DNA of 64,000 bases from Acidimicrobiia bacterium (GCA_029263095.1 JAJCYA010000001.1:22523-86522); one strand, 5' to 3'; shown: positions 1 through 9,076, counted from the stretch's first letter. A program made the numbers and translations. Notes: generated by a model not told the origin, from the sequence alone.

Positions 1-18
1 CCGCATCGAGAGGATCTG

Positions 19-1737
19 ATGGATCTTCGGCTCCTCACCGCAGCTCCTACCGACGCCGAACGGACCGCAGTGGACGACGTGCTCGGTCCTCCTACCTCCG
101 GCTGGGACGGGGCCGCCTTCGATGAGGCGTCGGGACGTATCGCAGTTGGGGGGCACGCCACGAGGGCCCGCCGACACCTGCTGCTACCAGCGCTTCACGC
201 TCTGCGCGATTCGCGCGGCTGGATCAGCGAAGGCGGACTCGGCTACATATGTGAGCGCCTCAGCATCCCTCCGGCCGAGGCGTACGGTGTGGCAACGTTC
301 TACGCACTGCTCGACGTAGAGGAACGTGCCGCCCGTGTCGTCCATGTTTGCGATGACATCGTTTGTGCCCGGACAGCCGGAGAATCCAAGACAACCCTCG
401 AAGCGGAAGGGGCTGTAGTCGTCCCCAGCCCGTGCCTGGGCGGATGCGCCAATCCTGTGGCAACACTCGAGGACGTCGCCGGCTCACCGCTCGCCAATAG
501 ATCTGAGACTCCGCCGGTGCCACAGGAGCGGGACGGTCTGCGACTGCTGCGAAGGATCGGGGTCATCGATCCCGAGAGCCTCACCGACTACGAGCAACAC
601 GGCGGATTCGTGGCTCTGAGGCGAGCCCGGGAGTTGGGTTCGAACGGTGTGTTGGACGAACTCGGCCAGGCCAACCTTCGAGGCCGAGGCGGTGCCGCCT
701 TCCCCGTCGCAGCCAAGTGGCGGGGCACACGTGTGGCCGAGGGCACCGTGAAGCACGTGATCGCCAACGGCGATGAGTCGGAGCCCGGGACATTCAAAGA
801 CCGAGTTCTCATGGAAAGCGACCCTTTCGCGGTCGTCGAGGGACTCCTGATCGCCGCCGAGACCGTCGGCGCCACCAAGGGGTGGATATACGTTCGTGCC
901 GAGTACCCGTTGGCCGTCCGGCGACTCGAGATTGCGATCGCCGCCATCGAAGCGGCCGGACTCAACGAAGGCTTCCACATAGAGCTTCGGGTCGGGGCAG
1001 GCGCCTACGTCTGCGGCGAGGAGACTGCGCTGTTCGCCAGCATCGAAGGACAACGAGGGGAACCTCGGCAGAAGCCACCGTTTCCGACGACCAACGGACT
1101 GTTCGGACAGCCGACTGCGATCAACAACATCGAGACCCTCGTCGCCGTGCTCGAAATCGTCGAGAGGGGTGGAGAGGCCTTCGCCGCCACCGGCACCGCT
1201 GGATCCTCGGGTCCCAAACTCTTCTCGGTCTCCGGCGACGTTCACCGCCCGGGGGTCTATGAACTGCCCTTTGGCACACCTCTAAGCGAACTGATCGACA
1301 TCGCGGGTGGACCGGTCGATCGTATGGGAGCCGTGCTCTTGGGAGGTGCAGCAGGATCCTTCATTCCACCCGACGGCCTCGACATCGAGCTCTCGATAGA
1401 AGGAGCGGCTGGCGCCGGTGCGGCCCTGGGATCGGGTGCCGTGATGGTTTTCGACGCCACCACCGATTTCGGAGCAGTCGTACGTCGGATCGCCGCGTTC
1501 TTTCGTGATGAGTCGTGCGGGAAGTGTGTCCCGTGTCGGATCGGTACGGTGCGCCAGGAGGAAACCCTGATCCGGCTTTCGGAGGGAGACACAATTGGGT
1601 CGGTCTCCGACGAGTTGCGCCTCCTCTCAGATCTCGATGCTGTCATGACCGATGCATCGATATGCGGCCTCGGTAGAACGGCGGCATCCGCCGTTCGCTC
1701 GGCCATCGCTCTCGAACTCCCGGGAGTACTCGCATGA
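19..1737 (+). CDS. Fused NuoE-NuoF-type NADH-binding subunit of an NAD-dependent formate dehydrogenase
   Basis: This 572-residue diaphorase subunit should pass electrons between Fe-S/FMN centres and NAD(H) in the cytoplasm. Residues about 25-165 are a NuoE-like thioredoxin-fold [2Fe-2S] domain with ligands C111, C116, C139 and C143. Residues about 170-560 are NuoF-like, with the glycine-rich NADH/FMN stretch RGRGGAAFP (221-229) and a [4Fe-4S] site C500-x2-C503-x2-C506 plus C549. The two are separate chains in complex I and in most FdsGB systems. The start follows an AGAGGA Shine-Dalgarno. The next gene overlaps by 4 bases. Pairing with an FdhA-like Fe-S protein and FdhD points to formate dehydrogenase rather than complex I or a Hox hydrogenase. 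Family certain, enzyme inferred. Confidence 0.88.
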   Translation: MDLRLLTAAPTDAERTAVDDVLGPPTSGWDGAAFDEASGRIAVGGHATRARRHLLLPALHALRDSRGWISEGGLGYICERLSIPPAEAYGVATFYALLDVEERAARVVHVCDDIVCARTAGESKTTLEAEGAVVVPSPCLGGCANPVATLEDVAGSPLANRSETPPVPQERDGLRLLRRIGVIDPESLTDYEQHGGFVALRRARELGSNGVLDELGQANLRGRGGAAFPVAAKWRGTRVAEGTVKHVIANGDESEPGTFKDRVLMESDPFAVVEGLLIAAETVGATKGWIYVRAEYPLAVRRLEIAIAAIEAAGLNEGFHIELRVGAGAYVCGEETALFASIEGQRGEPRQKPPFPTTNGLFGQPTAINNIETLVAVLEIVERGGEAFAATGTAGSSGPKLFSVSGDVHRPGVYELPFGTPLSELIDIAGGPVDRMGAVLLGGAAGSFIPPDGLDIELSIEGAAGAGAALGSGAVMVFDATTDFGAVVRRIAAFFRDESCGKCVPCRIGTVRQEETLIRLSEGDTIGSVSDELRLLSDLDAVMTDASICGLGRTAASAVRSAIALELPGVLA

Positions 1738-2630
1738 CGGATATCTCGATCTCGATCGATGGCCAACCCGTCGCGGTGCCCACGGGAACCTCGATCCTCG
1801 ACGCCTGCGGGACGCTCGACATCGAAACTCCGACCCTCTGCCACGCGGCGACGCTGGAACCGGCATATGCCTGTCGGGCGTGCGTTGTGGAGGTCGGCGA
1901 AGGCGCCCTGATCCCGGCCTGTGCGCGTCGGGTTCAGGAGGGCATGGAAATCGCCACAACATCTGAGCGAGTCACACAAAGCCGCCGCATGGTGTTCGAG
2001 CTACTCGGTTCGACAACAAATCTCGCTCGGGCCGACGCCGACATTCTGCGGTGGAGCGAGGAACTCGGCGCCGTCACCGACCGATTCGGCACACCGGCAG
2101 ACGGAAACAAGCGCGGCGTACCCCGCCCCGGCCACCACTCGAACGCTCCGACCGGTTCGGCGGCGACCGTGCACGAGCCGGTCAAGATCGAGGACGACGT
2201 ATACGTGCGCGACTACTCGGCGTGCATCCTCTGCTTCCGTTGCGTCGACGCTTGCGGCGAGCAGCACCAAGGCACGTTTGCCATCGCTACTGCGGGCCGT
2301 GGGTTCGACGCCCGAATCTCGACGGAGTTCGATGCTGCGCTCCCCGATTCGGCGTGTGTCTACTGCGGCAACTGCATAGCTGTGTGCCCCACCGGTGCAC
2401 TGGTTGGCAAGATCCAATGGGATCTCCGCCAGGCCGACCGGTGGGACCCGTCCCGACAGGAGACCAAGCGATCGGTGTGTGGCTACTGCGGGGTCGGATG
2501 CAACCTGGACATCACCACCCAGGATGGGCGCATCGTCGAAGTCGCAAGTCCGGATGACCACGATGTCACGCTCGGCAATCTGTGCATCAAGGGACGATTC
2601 GGGTGGCAGTTCGTATACGCCGATGAGTAG
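1734..2630 (+). CDS. FdhA/NuoG-like iron-sulfur protein lacking the molybdopterin catalytic domain
   Basis: This 298-residue Fe-S wire resembles the N-terminal third of NAD-dependent formate dehydrogenase alpha subunits. In order: a [2Fe-2S] ferredoxin domain (C36, C47, C50, C63); a linker where the usual His/Cys ligands of a NuoG-like extra cluster are not visible; two [4Fe-4S] motifs (C164/167/170/174 and C208/211/214/218); and the Mo-bisPGD Fe4S4 domain (C249, C252, C256, C284) ending in CIKGRFGW. Normal FdhA continues for several hundred residues with the active-site Cys/Sec; here a TAG follows eight residues later. The stop overlaps the fdhD start (ATGAGTAG), so this is a settled gene boundary and not an obvious fresh frameshift. 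The catalytic chain must be encoded elsewhere, or the complex is non-catalytic. Confidence 0.85.
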   Translation: MTDISISIDGQPVAVPTGTSILDACGTLDIETPTLCHAATLEPAYACRACVVEVGEGALIPACARRVQEGMEIATTSERVTQSRRMVFELLGSTTNLARADADILRWSEELGAVTDRFGTPADGNKRGVPRPGHHSNAPTGSAATVHEPVKIEDDVYVRDYSACILCFRCVDACGEQHQGTFAIATAGRGFDARISTEFDAALPDSACVYCGNCIAVCPTGALVGKIQWDLRQADRWDPSRQETKRSVCGYCGVGCNLDITTQDGRIVEVASPDDHDVTLGNLCIKGRFGWQFVYADE

Positions 2631-3435
2631 GCCCGTAGTAGAGCGCCCGATTGTCCGCCGGCGCGGTGGCTCCGCCACCGACATAGACGACACGTTGGTG
2701 GTCGAAGAGCCAATGGAGATTCGACTCGACGACACCGCTATCGCCGTGGTCATGCGTACCCCCGGCAACGACGATGACCTCATTCGAGGATTCGCGCTGA
2801 CCGAGGGCATCGCCCTCGATCCAGACGAGATGTCGACGATCGAGGACCTCGGCGAGGGCCGGTACCGAATCGTCTTCGGCGATGGCACCACGGTCGATCC
2901 AGAGAGGTTCCGTCGCAATCTCTATGCGACGTCGTCCTGCGGCGTGTGCGGGAAAGCATCAATCGATGCCGTCCGTATCGCAGCGCGCTCGGCAGACGCA
3001 GGTCCGATCATCTCGGCGTCGGTGATCTCGAGCCTGCCCGACTCACTCGCAAGCCGGCAGCCATTCTTCGATCTGACGGGAGGAATCCACGCAGCGGCTG
3101 CCTTTGCAGCCGACGGAACCCTCATCGCGGCTCGGGAGGATATCGGACGCCACAACGCGGTCGACAAGGTCGTCGGGGCGATCGCAGCCGACGGGTGGCC
3201 TGTCGCCCAGCCGATCCTGTTCGTCTCGGGACGGGTTTCCTTCGAGATCGTCCAGAAGGCGGCGGTCGCCGGTTTTCGCGTCGTCGCAGGTGTGTCAGCG
3301 GTGTCTTCACTCGCGGTCGAACTCGCAGAGGAACTCGAGATGACCGTCCTGGGGTTCGTGCGCGGTCGCGGCTTCAACGAGTACACCACGTCGAACCGCA
3401 TCGCGCGGGCTGCCGAACCTCACTCCGAGCTCTAG
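2623..3435 (+). CDS. fdhD: FdhD, formate dehydrogenase sulfurtransferase accessory protein
   Basis: FdhD carries sulfur from the cysteine desulfurase to the Mo-bisPGD cofactor of formate dehydrogenase before cofactor insertion. The 270-residue product has the diagnostic CGVCGK motif with the sulfur-relay cysteines C106 and C109, and the conserved stretch EDIGRHNAVDKVVG. The ATG at 2623 overlaps the stop of the preceding Fe-S gene, so the two are probably translationally coupled; in-frame codons upstream overlap that gene and give no FdhD-like sequence. Its presence argues that the upstream genes belong to a molybdenum or tungsten formate dehydrogenase although no catalytic subunit is present here. 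The gene ends convergently on the next one with a 4-base overlap. Confidence 0.95.
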   Translation: MSRPVVERPIVRRRGGSATDIDDTLVVEEPMEIRLDDTAIAVVMRTPGNDDDLIRGFALTEGIALDPDEMSTIEDLGEGRYRIVFGDGTTVDPERFRRNLYATSSCGVCGKASIDAVRIAARSADAGPIISASVISSLPDSLASRQPFFDLTGGIHAAAAFAADGTLIAAREDIGRHNAVDKVVGAIAADGWPVAQPILFVSGRVSFEIVQKAAVAGFRVVAGVSAVSSLAVELAEELEMTVLGFVRGRGFNEYTTSNRIARAAEPHSEL

Positions 3436-4211
3436 GGCGCCCGCACGGCGAGTCCGGCAACGATCACCACCAACAGGCCAAGGCCGATCTGCTGGCTACC
3501 CAGCACCGGCGTGGACGCCGGCCGCCGGCGCACCATGACGGCACCGAACAGGCCAACGAATGCGATTCCGCCGACGGCTAGGGCCGGGATGTAATCCAAT
3601 GACAGTCCGAGGGTTGCCACTCCGATCGCCGCCAATTGCCCGGCGTCACTGTGCCAAGTCCGATACGCCTGACCCTTGGCTCGCCGAAGCTGAACCCGGA
3701 CGAACGTCACCGCCGCCACCGATCTGGCGGCAATCACCAACCACAGTCCCGCAGCGACCTCGGGGGTCGCGCCACCGCTGAGTGCGATCGCCGCGGCCAT
3801 CGAACCAACGCCTATGGCACCAGCCAGTTCGGGCACCAGCCGACGACTCCTGCTCCGGGTGTCGTACCAGACTTCCAGTGCGAGCAACGGCGCTGCGACA
3901 GCCAACGGCCACCAGAAGGCGGCCTCGGCGGTGGCAATCGCGACTGAACCGGAGGCAAGGATCAGGGCTAGTTCGATACCGGCCACCAGCGCCGCCACCC
4001 GCGATCTCGACCGCCAGTGGTCACGCCTCCAATCGACTAGGGCGATCCTGCCGGGTGTCCTCGACATGAAGACCAGGAGAGCAGCCAGGCCGAGAGCGAA
4101 CCCGGAAGCCGAAGGCGCCACCAGCAAGCCGAGGACCACCGGCTCCAAAGTGAGGCTCCAACCACCATGCTCGGTGGGCAGAGCAACCGATCGCAACGTG
4201 GAGTTCAACAC
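3432..4211 (-). CDS. YwiC-like polytopic membrane protein
   Basis: This 259-residue protein is almost entirely hydrophobic, with roughly eight membrane segments. It opens with PTEHGGWSLTLEPVVLGLL, matching the N-terminal signature of the YwiC-like family. Family members often lie near anaerobic or nitrate-respiration genes, but their biochemical role is unknown to me, so the link with the convergent formate dehydrogenase genes is only suggestive. The start is a GTG, read as Met. No strong Shine-Dalgarno is visible in front of it, so the exact start is open. The 3' end overlaps fdhD by 4 bases tail to tail. Confidence 0.75.
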   Translation of the reverse strand: MLNSTLRSVALPTEHGGWSLTLEPVVLGLLVAPSASGFALGLAALLVFMSRTPGRIALVDWRRDHWRSRSRVAALVAGIELALILASGSVAIATAEAAFWWPLAVAAPLLALEVWYDTRSRSRRLVPELAGAIGVGSMAAAIALSGGATPEVAAGLWLVIAARSVAAVTFVRVQLRRAKGQAYRTWHSDAGQLAAIGVATLGLSLDYIPALAVGGIAFVGLFGAVMVRRRPASTPVLGSQQIGLGLLVVIVAGLAVRAP

Positions 4212-4316
4212 AGAGAGTCACTTGTTCGGAATGCGGACTACTGGTTTACCACCTTCAGTGACGGTGCCCACCGCAGCGTGCACCTCAACGCGGCTCTGGC
4301 TCCGTGGCGCCGTGGT

Positions 4317-4499
4317 CTACCCGATGAAGTACATCCCAATCACAGCGTCTCCCAGATCGGGGTCCGTGGGCGACTGAGCCTCGGATGGAGCCACCCGATC
4401 GGTTTCGAGTGCCCGGCCGCCGGTCGCCCGGCTCAGCCGGCCGGCGTCGAGATCCAGCTGCTCCGACGTCTCGTTGCTCCCATTGTTGCCATCGACCAT
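4317..4499 (-). CDS. Small hypothetical protein (60 aa)
   Basis: A short reading frame in the gap between the glucosidase and the YwiC-like gene. The ATG is preceded by a very strong GGAGAGGAG Shine-Dalgarno at good spacing, which is why this start is chosen over a longer one. The product is polar and acidic in its second half (DLDAGRLSRATGG, then TDPDLGDAVIGMYFIG) with no membrane segment, signal peptide or cysteine. I recognise no family. It lies 111 bases after the glucosidase on the same strand and could be co-transcribed with it. Evidence rests on the ribosome binding site and plausible codon use. Confidence 0.45.
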   Translation of the reverse strand: MVDGNNGSNETSEQLDLDAGRLSRATGGRALETDRVAPSEAQSPTDPDLGDAVIGMYFIG

Positions 4500-4610
4500 G
4501 CGGTGGCTCCTCTCCGAAACTCGTGTGCCGCGGTACCGACAACGCATCTCGCCGACCCTCCGATCCCGCTTTGTCACAGGACCGACACACTTCGGAGTCA
4601 AACGGTGTCG

Positions 4611-7277
4611 CTACGAGCCGCCGATGAGTTCGGCAACGAGCCCGGTCCAACCCGTCTGATGGGAAGCGCCGAGTCCCGTCCCGTCGTCTCCGTGGAAGTA
4701 CTCGTGGAACAGCAATAGATCCCTCCACAGCGGTTGGGAGCCCAGCTCGAAGGCAGTCCCGAGATATGGGCGGACCCCGGTCTCGCCCGGAAGAAAGATC
4801 CGGGCAAGACGCCTCCGCAGATCGTTGGCCACGGCACCAAGCGACATCTCGACGCCCGATCCCGTCGGGTACTCGACGACGAAGTCGTCTCCGAGGTACG
4901 CGTCGAACTTCTCCAGGGCTTCGATGAGTAGGTAGTTGAGGGGGAACCACACCGGACCCCGCCAGTTCGAGTTTCCCCCGTACAGCGACGATGTGGATTC
5001 GGCGGGTTCGTACCCAATCTGGAAACCTCGGTCCTCGACCTCGATCTGGAACGGGTGCTCCTGGTGATACCGCGACAGCGAGCGGATGCCGTACGGCGAC
5101 AGGAACTCGTCTTCGTCGAGGAGATAGCGGAGCACGGTGCGGAGCCGCTCCGGGGTGACGATGGCGGCGAGGTGACCATGGCCGTGACCGAGCTCATCGA
5201 CTCGAGCCACATTCCCGCTGAGATGAGGACGTCGTTCGAGGAACCAGTGCAGTCGCTTGTTGAACTCGGGCATCGAATCCATCGTCTCCTGATCGATCAC
5301 CGTCACCGCCAGCAATGGAATCAGCCCGACCATTGATCGCACTTTGAGCGGCTCTGTTCGTCCGTCGGGCAATCGGAGCACGTCGTAGAAGAATCCATCG
5401 TCGGAGTCCCACAGACAGTGATCGTCGGCGCTCATCGCAGTAGCGATCGACAGAAAGTGCTCAAAGAATTTGGTGGCGAGATCCTGATACACCGCGTCAG
5501 ACCGCGACAGTTCGAGCGCGATCGCCAACATCTCGAGGGTGAAGGACGCCATCCAGGCGGTCCCATCGGACTGATCGATACGACCGCCGCCGGGAAGAGG
5601 AGCGCTGCGATCGAAGACGCTGATGTTGTCGAGGCCTAGGAACCCACCCTCGAAGACGTTGTTGCCGTCGACGTCTTTGCGATTAACCCACCATGTGAAG
5701 TTGAACAGCAGTTTGTGGAAGATCCGCTCTAAGAATTCCACATCCCCCACTCCCCGCGTCTCGGCGTCGATCTCGTAGACGCGACGAGCAGCCCAAGCGT
5801 GCACGGGAGGGTTTACGTCCCCGAATGCCCATTCGTAGGCTGGAAGCTGCCCGTTGGGGTGCATGTACCACTCCCTGGTGAGCAGCTCCAGCTGACGCTT
5901 CGCAAAGACCGGATCTATTCGAGCAAGCGGAAGGCAGTGGAACGCGGTGTCCCAGGCGGCGTACCAGGGGTATTCCCAAGTGTCGGGCATCGATAGGACG
6001 TCGAAGTTGTTCAGGTGCCGCCACTGATCGTTGCGTCCGACGCTACGGGACACAGCCCCTGGAGGACCATTCGGATCTCCATCCAACCATTGCTCCACGT
6101 CGTAGTAGTACAGCTGCTTGGTCCAGATCATCCCGGCAAACGCTGCCCGCTGAACTTGGCGCTCCACCGTGGGCAGATCGGGCGGATGGATCGACTCGTA
6201 GAAGCCGTCGGCCTCCATCCGCCGCGACTCCACCGTCTCACCGAAACCTCCGAACGGATCAGTCGCCGCGTTGGCCGTCAGGCGCAGCCGGATAGTCGTT
6301 TCGGCACCCGGAGCGAGTTCGAGACGGTAGGCCGCAGCTGCCTTGGTTCCGTTCTCCGCGGGGTTGACCGCATCGGTCTCACCATCGACAAGCAGCCGAT
6401 GGAACCCGTCCTTGACGTACGGAGAATCGTTCGGCTCATCCCAGACACGCTGGCGGTTGGTGTCGTTCTCGGTGAACAGGAGACGGTCACACCCATCGGC
6501 GTACAGCTGATAGCGGCCTAGGGCCGGATGATCGACGTCGATGGTGGCAACTCCCGGGGAAGTACGGATTGCCTTCGTCATTACCGGTCGGCCCGGCACG
6601 TCCCCCATTGGACCGCTCGGGTAGCCCCAGCCCCATGTGTTGCGAAACCACAGTGTTGGGAGCATATGGCACACCGCCGGCTCCGGTCCCTGGTTGGTGA
6701 CTTGGATCTGCACGAGAATGTCGTCGGGACCAGCTTTGGCGTAGATCACGCGAACATCGAAGAAGCGGTCCTCCTCGAACACCCCCGTGTCGACCAACTC
6801 AAACTCGGGATCGGCGGCTCCCCGATCCCTGCTCTCGTCAACCAGCCGATCGTATGGGAACTCGGATTGGGAGTATCTGTACAAGAAGTCGAGATAGCTG
6901 TGTGATGGCGTGGCGTCCAGGTGGAAGTAGGCCTCCTTGACATCCTCACCGTGGTTGCCTTCGGGCCCCGTCAGTCCAAATAGCCGTTCCTTGAGAATCG
7001 GGTCGCGCTCATTCCACAATGCGATTCCGAAGCACAGATACTGACTTCGGTCGCTGATTCCCGCCAAACCATCCTCGTTCCAGCGATAAGCCCTGCTACG
7101 AGCGTGGTCGTGGGGGAAATGCTCCCAAGCGTCGCCGACGGTGCTGTAGTCCTCCCGCACCGTGCCCCACGCCCGGTCGCTGAGGTACGGGCCCCACAGA
7201 TCCCAATCGGCATCACCGGCATCGCGCTGCGCGAGGCGTGCATGTTCTCGAGAGGCAGCTTCGCGGTCGGTACTCAC
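4611..7277 (-). CDS. GH63/MGH1-like glucosidase
   Basis: This 888-residue enzyme belongs to the large bacterial glucosidases related to glycoside hydrolase family 63, with a C-terminal (alpha/alpha)6 barrel. Supporting stretches are EYPWYAAWDTAFHCLPLARI in the middle and NWRGPVWFPLNYLLIEAL near the C-terminus, both typical of the GH63-like barrel. The N-terminal half is a beta-rich domain beginning with DADWDLWGPYLSDRAWGTV. There is no signal peptide, so it should act in the cytoplasm on alpha-glucosides or on storage or compatible-solute derivatives; the exact substrate cannot be read from sequence. It stands alone, about 95 bases downstream of the FAD oxidoreductase on the same strand. Length agrees with the family. 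Confidence 0.85.
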   Translation of the reverse strand: MSTDREAASREHARLAQRDAGDADWDLWGPYLSDRAWGTVREDYSTVGDAWEHFPHDHARSRAYRWNEDGLAGISDRSQYLCFGIALWNERDPILKERLFGLTGPEGNHGEDVKEAYFHLDATPSHSYLDFLYRYSQSEFPYDRLVDESRDRGAADPEFELVDTGVFEEDRFFDVRVIYAKAGPDDILVQIQVTNQGPEPAVCHMLPTLWFRNTWGWGYPSGPMGDVPGRPVMTKAIRTSPGVATIDVDHPALGRYQLYADGCDRLLFTENDTNRQRVWDEPNDSPYVKDGFHRLLVDGETDAVNPAENGTKAAAAYRLELAPGAETTIRLRLTANAATDPFGGFGETVESRRMEADGFYESIHPPDLPTVERQVQRAAFAGMIWTKQLYYYDVEQWLDGDPNGPPGAVSRSVGRNDQWRHLNNFDVLSMPDTWEYPWYAAWDTAFHCLPLARIDPVFAKRQLELLTREWYMHPNGQLPAYEWAFGDVNPPVHAWAARRVYEIDAETRGVGDVEFLERIFHKLLFNFTWWVNRKDVDGNNVFEGGFLGLDNISVFDRSAPLPGGGRIDQSDGTAWMASFTLEMLAIALELSRSDAVYQDLATKFFEHFLSIATAMSADDHCLWDSDDGFFYDVLRLPDGRTEPLKVRSMVGLIPLLAVTVIDQETMDSMPEFNKRLHWFLERRPHLSGNVARVDELGHGHGHLAAIVTPERLRTVLRYLLDEDEFLSPYGIRSLSRYHQEHPFQIEVEDRGFQIGYEPAESTSSLYGGNSNWRGPVWFPLNYLLIEALEKFDAYLGDDFVVEYPTGSGVEMSLGAVANDLRRRLARIFLPGETGVRPYLGTAFELGSQPLWRDLLLFHEYFHGDDGTGLGASHQTGWTGLVAELIGGS

Positions 7278-7372
7278 CTTGTTACTCGCTTCACTTGGAA
7301 CTCAAGGCCGGAACGTCGACCCCCATTCCCGGCTGTGAGCTACCAGCGAGAGGGCTCTCGGGACTCCGATCG

Positions 7373-8581
7373 TCAGTCCACAATCGCTTCGGCCACCTGC
7401 AGGGCCAGCCAGGGGGCAACAGAGTATTTGCCGGTGTCGATTGAGAAGTAGGAGCCGAGACGTTTGATACCGATGCGATCACGCTGATGGAGGGTGGACT
7501 CCGGATCGTTCAAGTCGCCCCGACCGCGTGCGAACACCCAACCACCCTCAAGCCGAATCTCGGTCGCGTCCTCCTCAATGCGGCTCACAGACGGAATGAT
7601 TCGACCAAGCTGGCTGAATATGTCGTCGGTGAGAGCCTTGCGCTCAGAGGCATCGAGCTGCGGCAGCAGCGGCGGGTCGATGGCCTCTCCCGACGCCAAG
7701 AGCCCGGTCGGGTACCAGGAGACGTACAACTCACGGCCGTTGTAGTTCTTGACGTCGCCAAAGGCGCCGGTGCAGAGCACGGCTGATGGCGTCTCAACAC
7801 GTTGTCGAGTCTCGATGAAGAGTGCGAGACGGTAGCGATGCGACAACTCGTGATCCTGCTGGATTCCAAGCGATGCGTCGATACGTGGCCGACCCTCCCA
7901 CAACGCATTGACCACCACGTCGTATGGGCCATCCGTTCCGACATCCGTCTTGACCCAGAACGGGCCCTGCATGCCCCCGTCGCGGGCGTCCACTCCGAGC
8001 ACGCGAGTCGCCATTTGCGACTCGATGCCCTTCTCGGCGGCCAGGGAGTCGATGAATCGATCTGCCACCCACCGGGTCGATAGAGATCGTTCCGGCACCA
8101 CGAAGCCTGCGCTCACGAAGGCCGGATCGGCGATCTGGCCGACCTCACGTTCGGAGAGTTCGGTCACACGGGCATCGGAGATGTCGACTAGGTAGTCGCC
8201 CGCCGCAGGATGAGAACGAATCAGTGCAGTCAGGGATTCGAAGTAGGTCCGCATTCCAGCTGCGCTCACCACCGAGTCGCGATGCAATAGAACCGTGTCT
8301 TCCGACTCGGTGATATTCCTCAGCGGACACCCGAGGAGCTCTTCCATCAGTGGCCGGAAGGCCAACCCCCCTGGTAGAACCCTTTGAGCGGTCCGCAGTG
8401 ATGGGTCGGCCGCGTAGAGAAACCCCAAGTGGATCTTGCCCTCATTCCAGCGACTGGCGCCCGAGAACGGAGCAGCGGCGGCGTCGTACAGAGCCACTTG
8501 GGCACCCCTCCTTGCCAGGAACAGGGCCGTCGCACTTCCCATGATTCCGGCCCCCAACACCGCAACCCGGCGTGGCTTCAC
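7373..8581 (-). CDS. FAD-dependent oxidoreductase (DAO family)
   Basis: This 402-residue flavoprotein begins with a Rossmann dinucleotide motif (VAVLGAGIMGSATALFLA) followed by the acidic residue of YDAA, and continues as a D-amino-acid-oxidase-fold enzyme. ASRWNEGKIHLGFLYA near residue 45 sits where DAO enzymes contact the flavin. It would oxidise a C-N or C-O bond of a small substrate that I cannot name. It lies 42 bases downstream of the FdtA-like cupin on the same strand, with a glycosyltransferase starting divergently, so a role in making or modifying a sugar for surface polysaccharide is plausible. No signal peptide is seen. Confidence 0.75.
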   Translation of the reverse strand: MKPRRVAVLGAGIMGSATALFLARRGAQVALYDAAAAPFSGASRWNEGKIHLGFLYAADPSLRTAQRVLPGGLAFRPLMEELLGCPLRNITESEDTVLLHRDSVVSAAGMRTYFESLTALIRSHPAAGDYLVDISDARVTELSEREVGQIADPAFVSAGFVVPERSLSTRWVADRFIDSLAAEKGIESQMATRVLGVDARDGGMQGPFWVKTDVGTDGPYDVVVNALWEGRPRIDASLGIQQDHELSHRYRLALFIETRQRVETPSAVLCTGAFGDVKNYNGRELYVSWYPTGLLASGEAIDPPLLPQLDASERKALTDDIFSQLGRIIPSVSRIEEDATEIRLEGGWVFARGRGDLNDPESTLHQRDRIGIKRLGSYFSIDTGKYSVAPWLALQVAEAIVD

Positions 8582-8623
8582 GGTCGATCGGTATCCGGCT
8601 CGTACAAGGCCCCTGGGATTGAG

Positions 8624-9076
8624 TCACCCAACGCGATCAGCATCCCGAGCGACATAGCCCTCCGGGTCATAGTCCCCGCTCGCCAAGCCAAGCAGTACCG
8701 AGTCGTCTGTGATAAACCTGAGTGAACTCCAGACACCCGGCTCGATCAGTAGCCCGGTTTGCGGGTCATTGAGAACGATCGACTGACGACGGTCGTGCAA
8801 ACGGATGTCCACTTCTACTGCACCCGACAGACAGATCAGGACCTGTCGTTGCTCTCTGTGTGCGTGACGACCTCGGATCGTTTCTCTCGGGACATCTCGA
8901 ATGACGAACACCCGGTGGGGTGGGAACGGCATCTGTTCGAACGGCACCAGACTGCCACGCTCATCATCGAACCTGGGGGCCCTCACCAGGCTTACCTTCC
9001 CTTCCAACCAGGCTTCGGGAGCGGTTTCGTGTGGTTCTGCTGGTGGAGTCACCTGATATCCTCCGAGGCGGGGCAA
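8624..9076 (-). CDS. FdtA/WxcM-like sugar 3,4-ketoisomerase family cupin
   Basis: This 150-residue cupin resembles dTDP-4-keto-6-deoxyhexose 3,4-ketoisomerases (FdtA, QdtA) and WxcM domains. It has the family landmarks ERGSLVPFE, the histidine motif IRGRHAHREQ with the presumed catalytic His pair, and a C-terminal SGDYDPEGYVARD. The family works in the cytoplasm on nucleotide sugars for surface glycans. The other genes of a dTDP-sugar pathway are not in the window, so the substrate is unknown. The N-terminal 25 residues are not conserved-looking, and the true start could be slightly internal. It is probably in an operon with the FAD oxidoreductase downstream. Confidence 0.85.
   Translation of the reverse strand: MPRLGGYQVTPPAEPHETAPEAWLEGKVSLVRAPRFDDERGSLVPFEQMPFPPHRVFVIRDVPRETIRGRHAHREQRQVLICLSGAVEVDIRLHDRRQSIVLNDPQTGLLIEPGVWSSLRFITDDSVLLGLASGDYDPEGYVARDADRVG

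Noticed and set aside
2628..2630. Stop of the FdhA piece as a recoded codon leading into a catalytic domain
   Set aside because: It is TAG, not TGA, and the sequence beyond it is FdhD in another frame with no molybdopterin domain in any frame.
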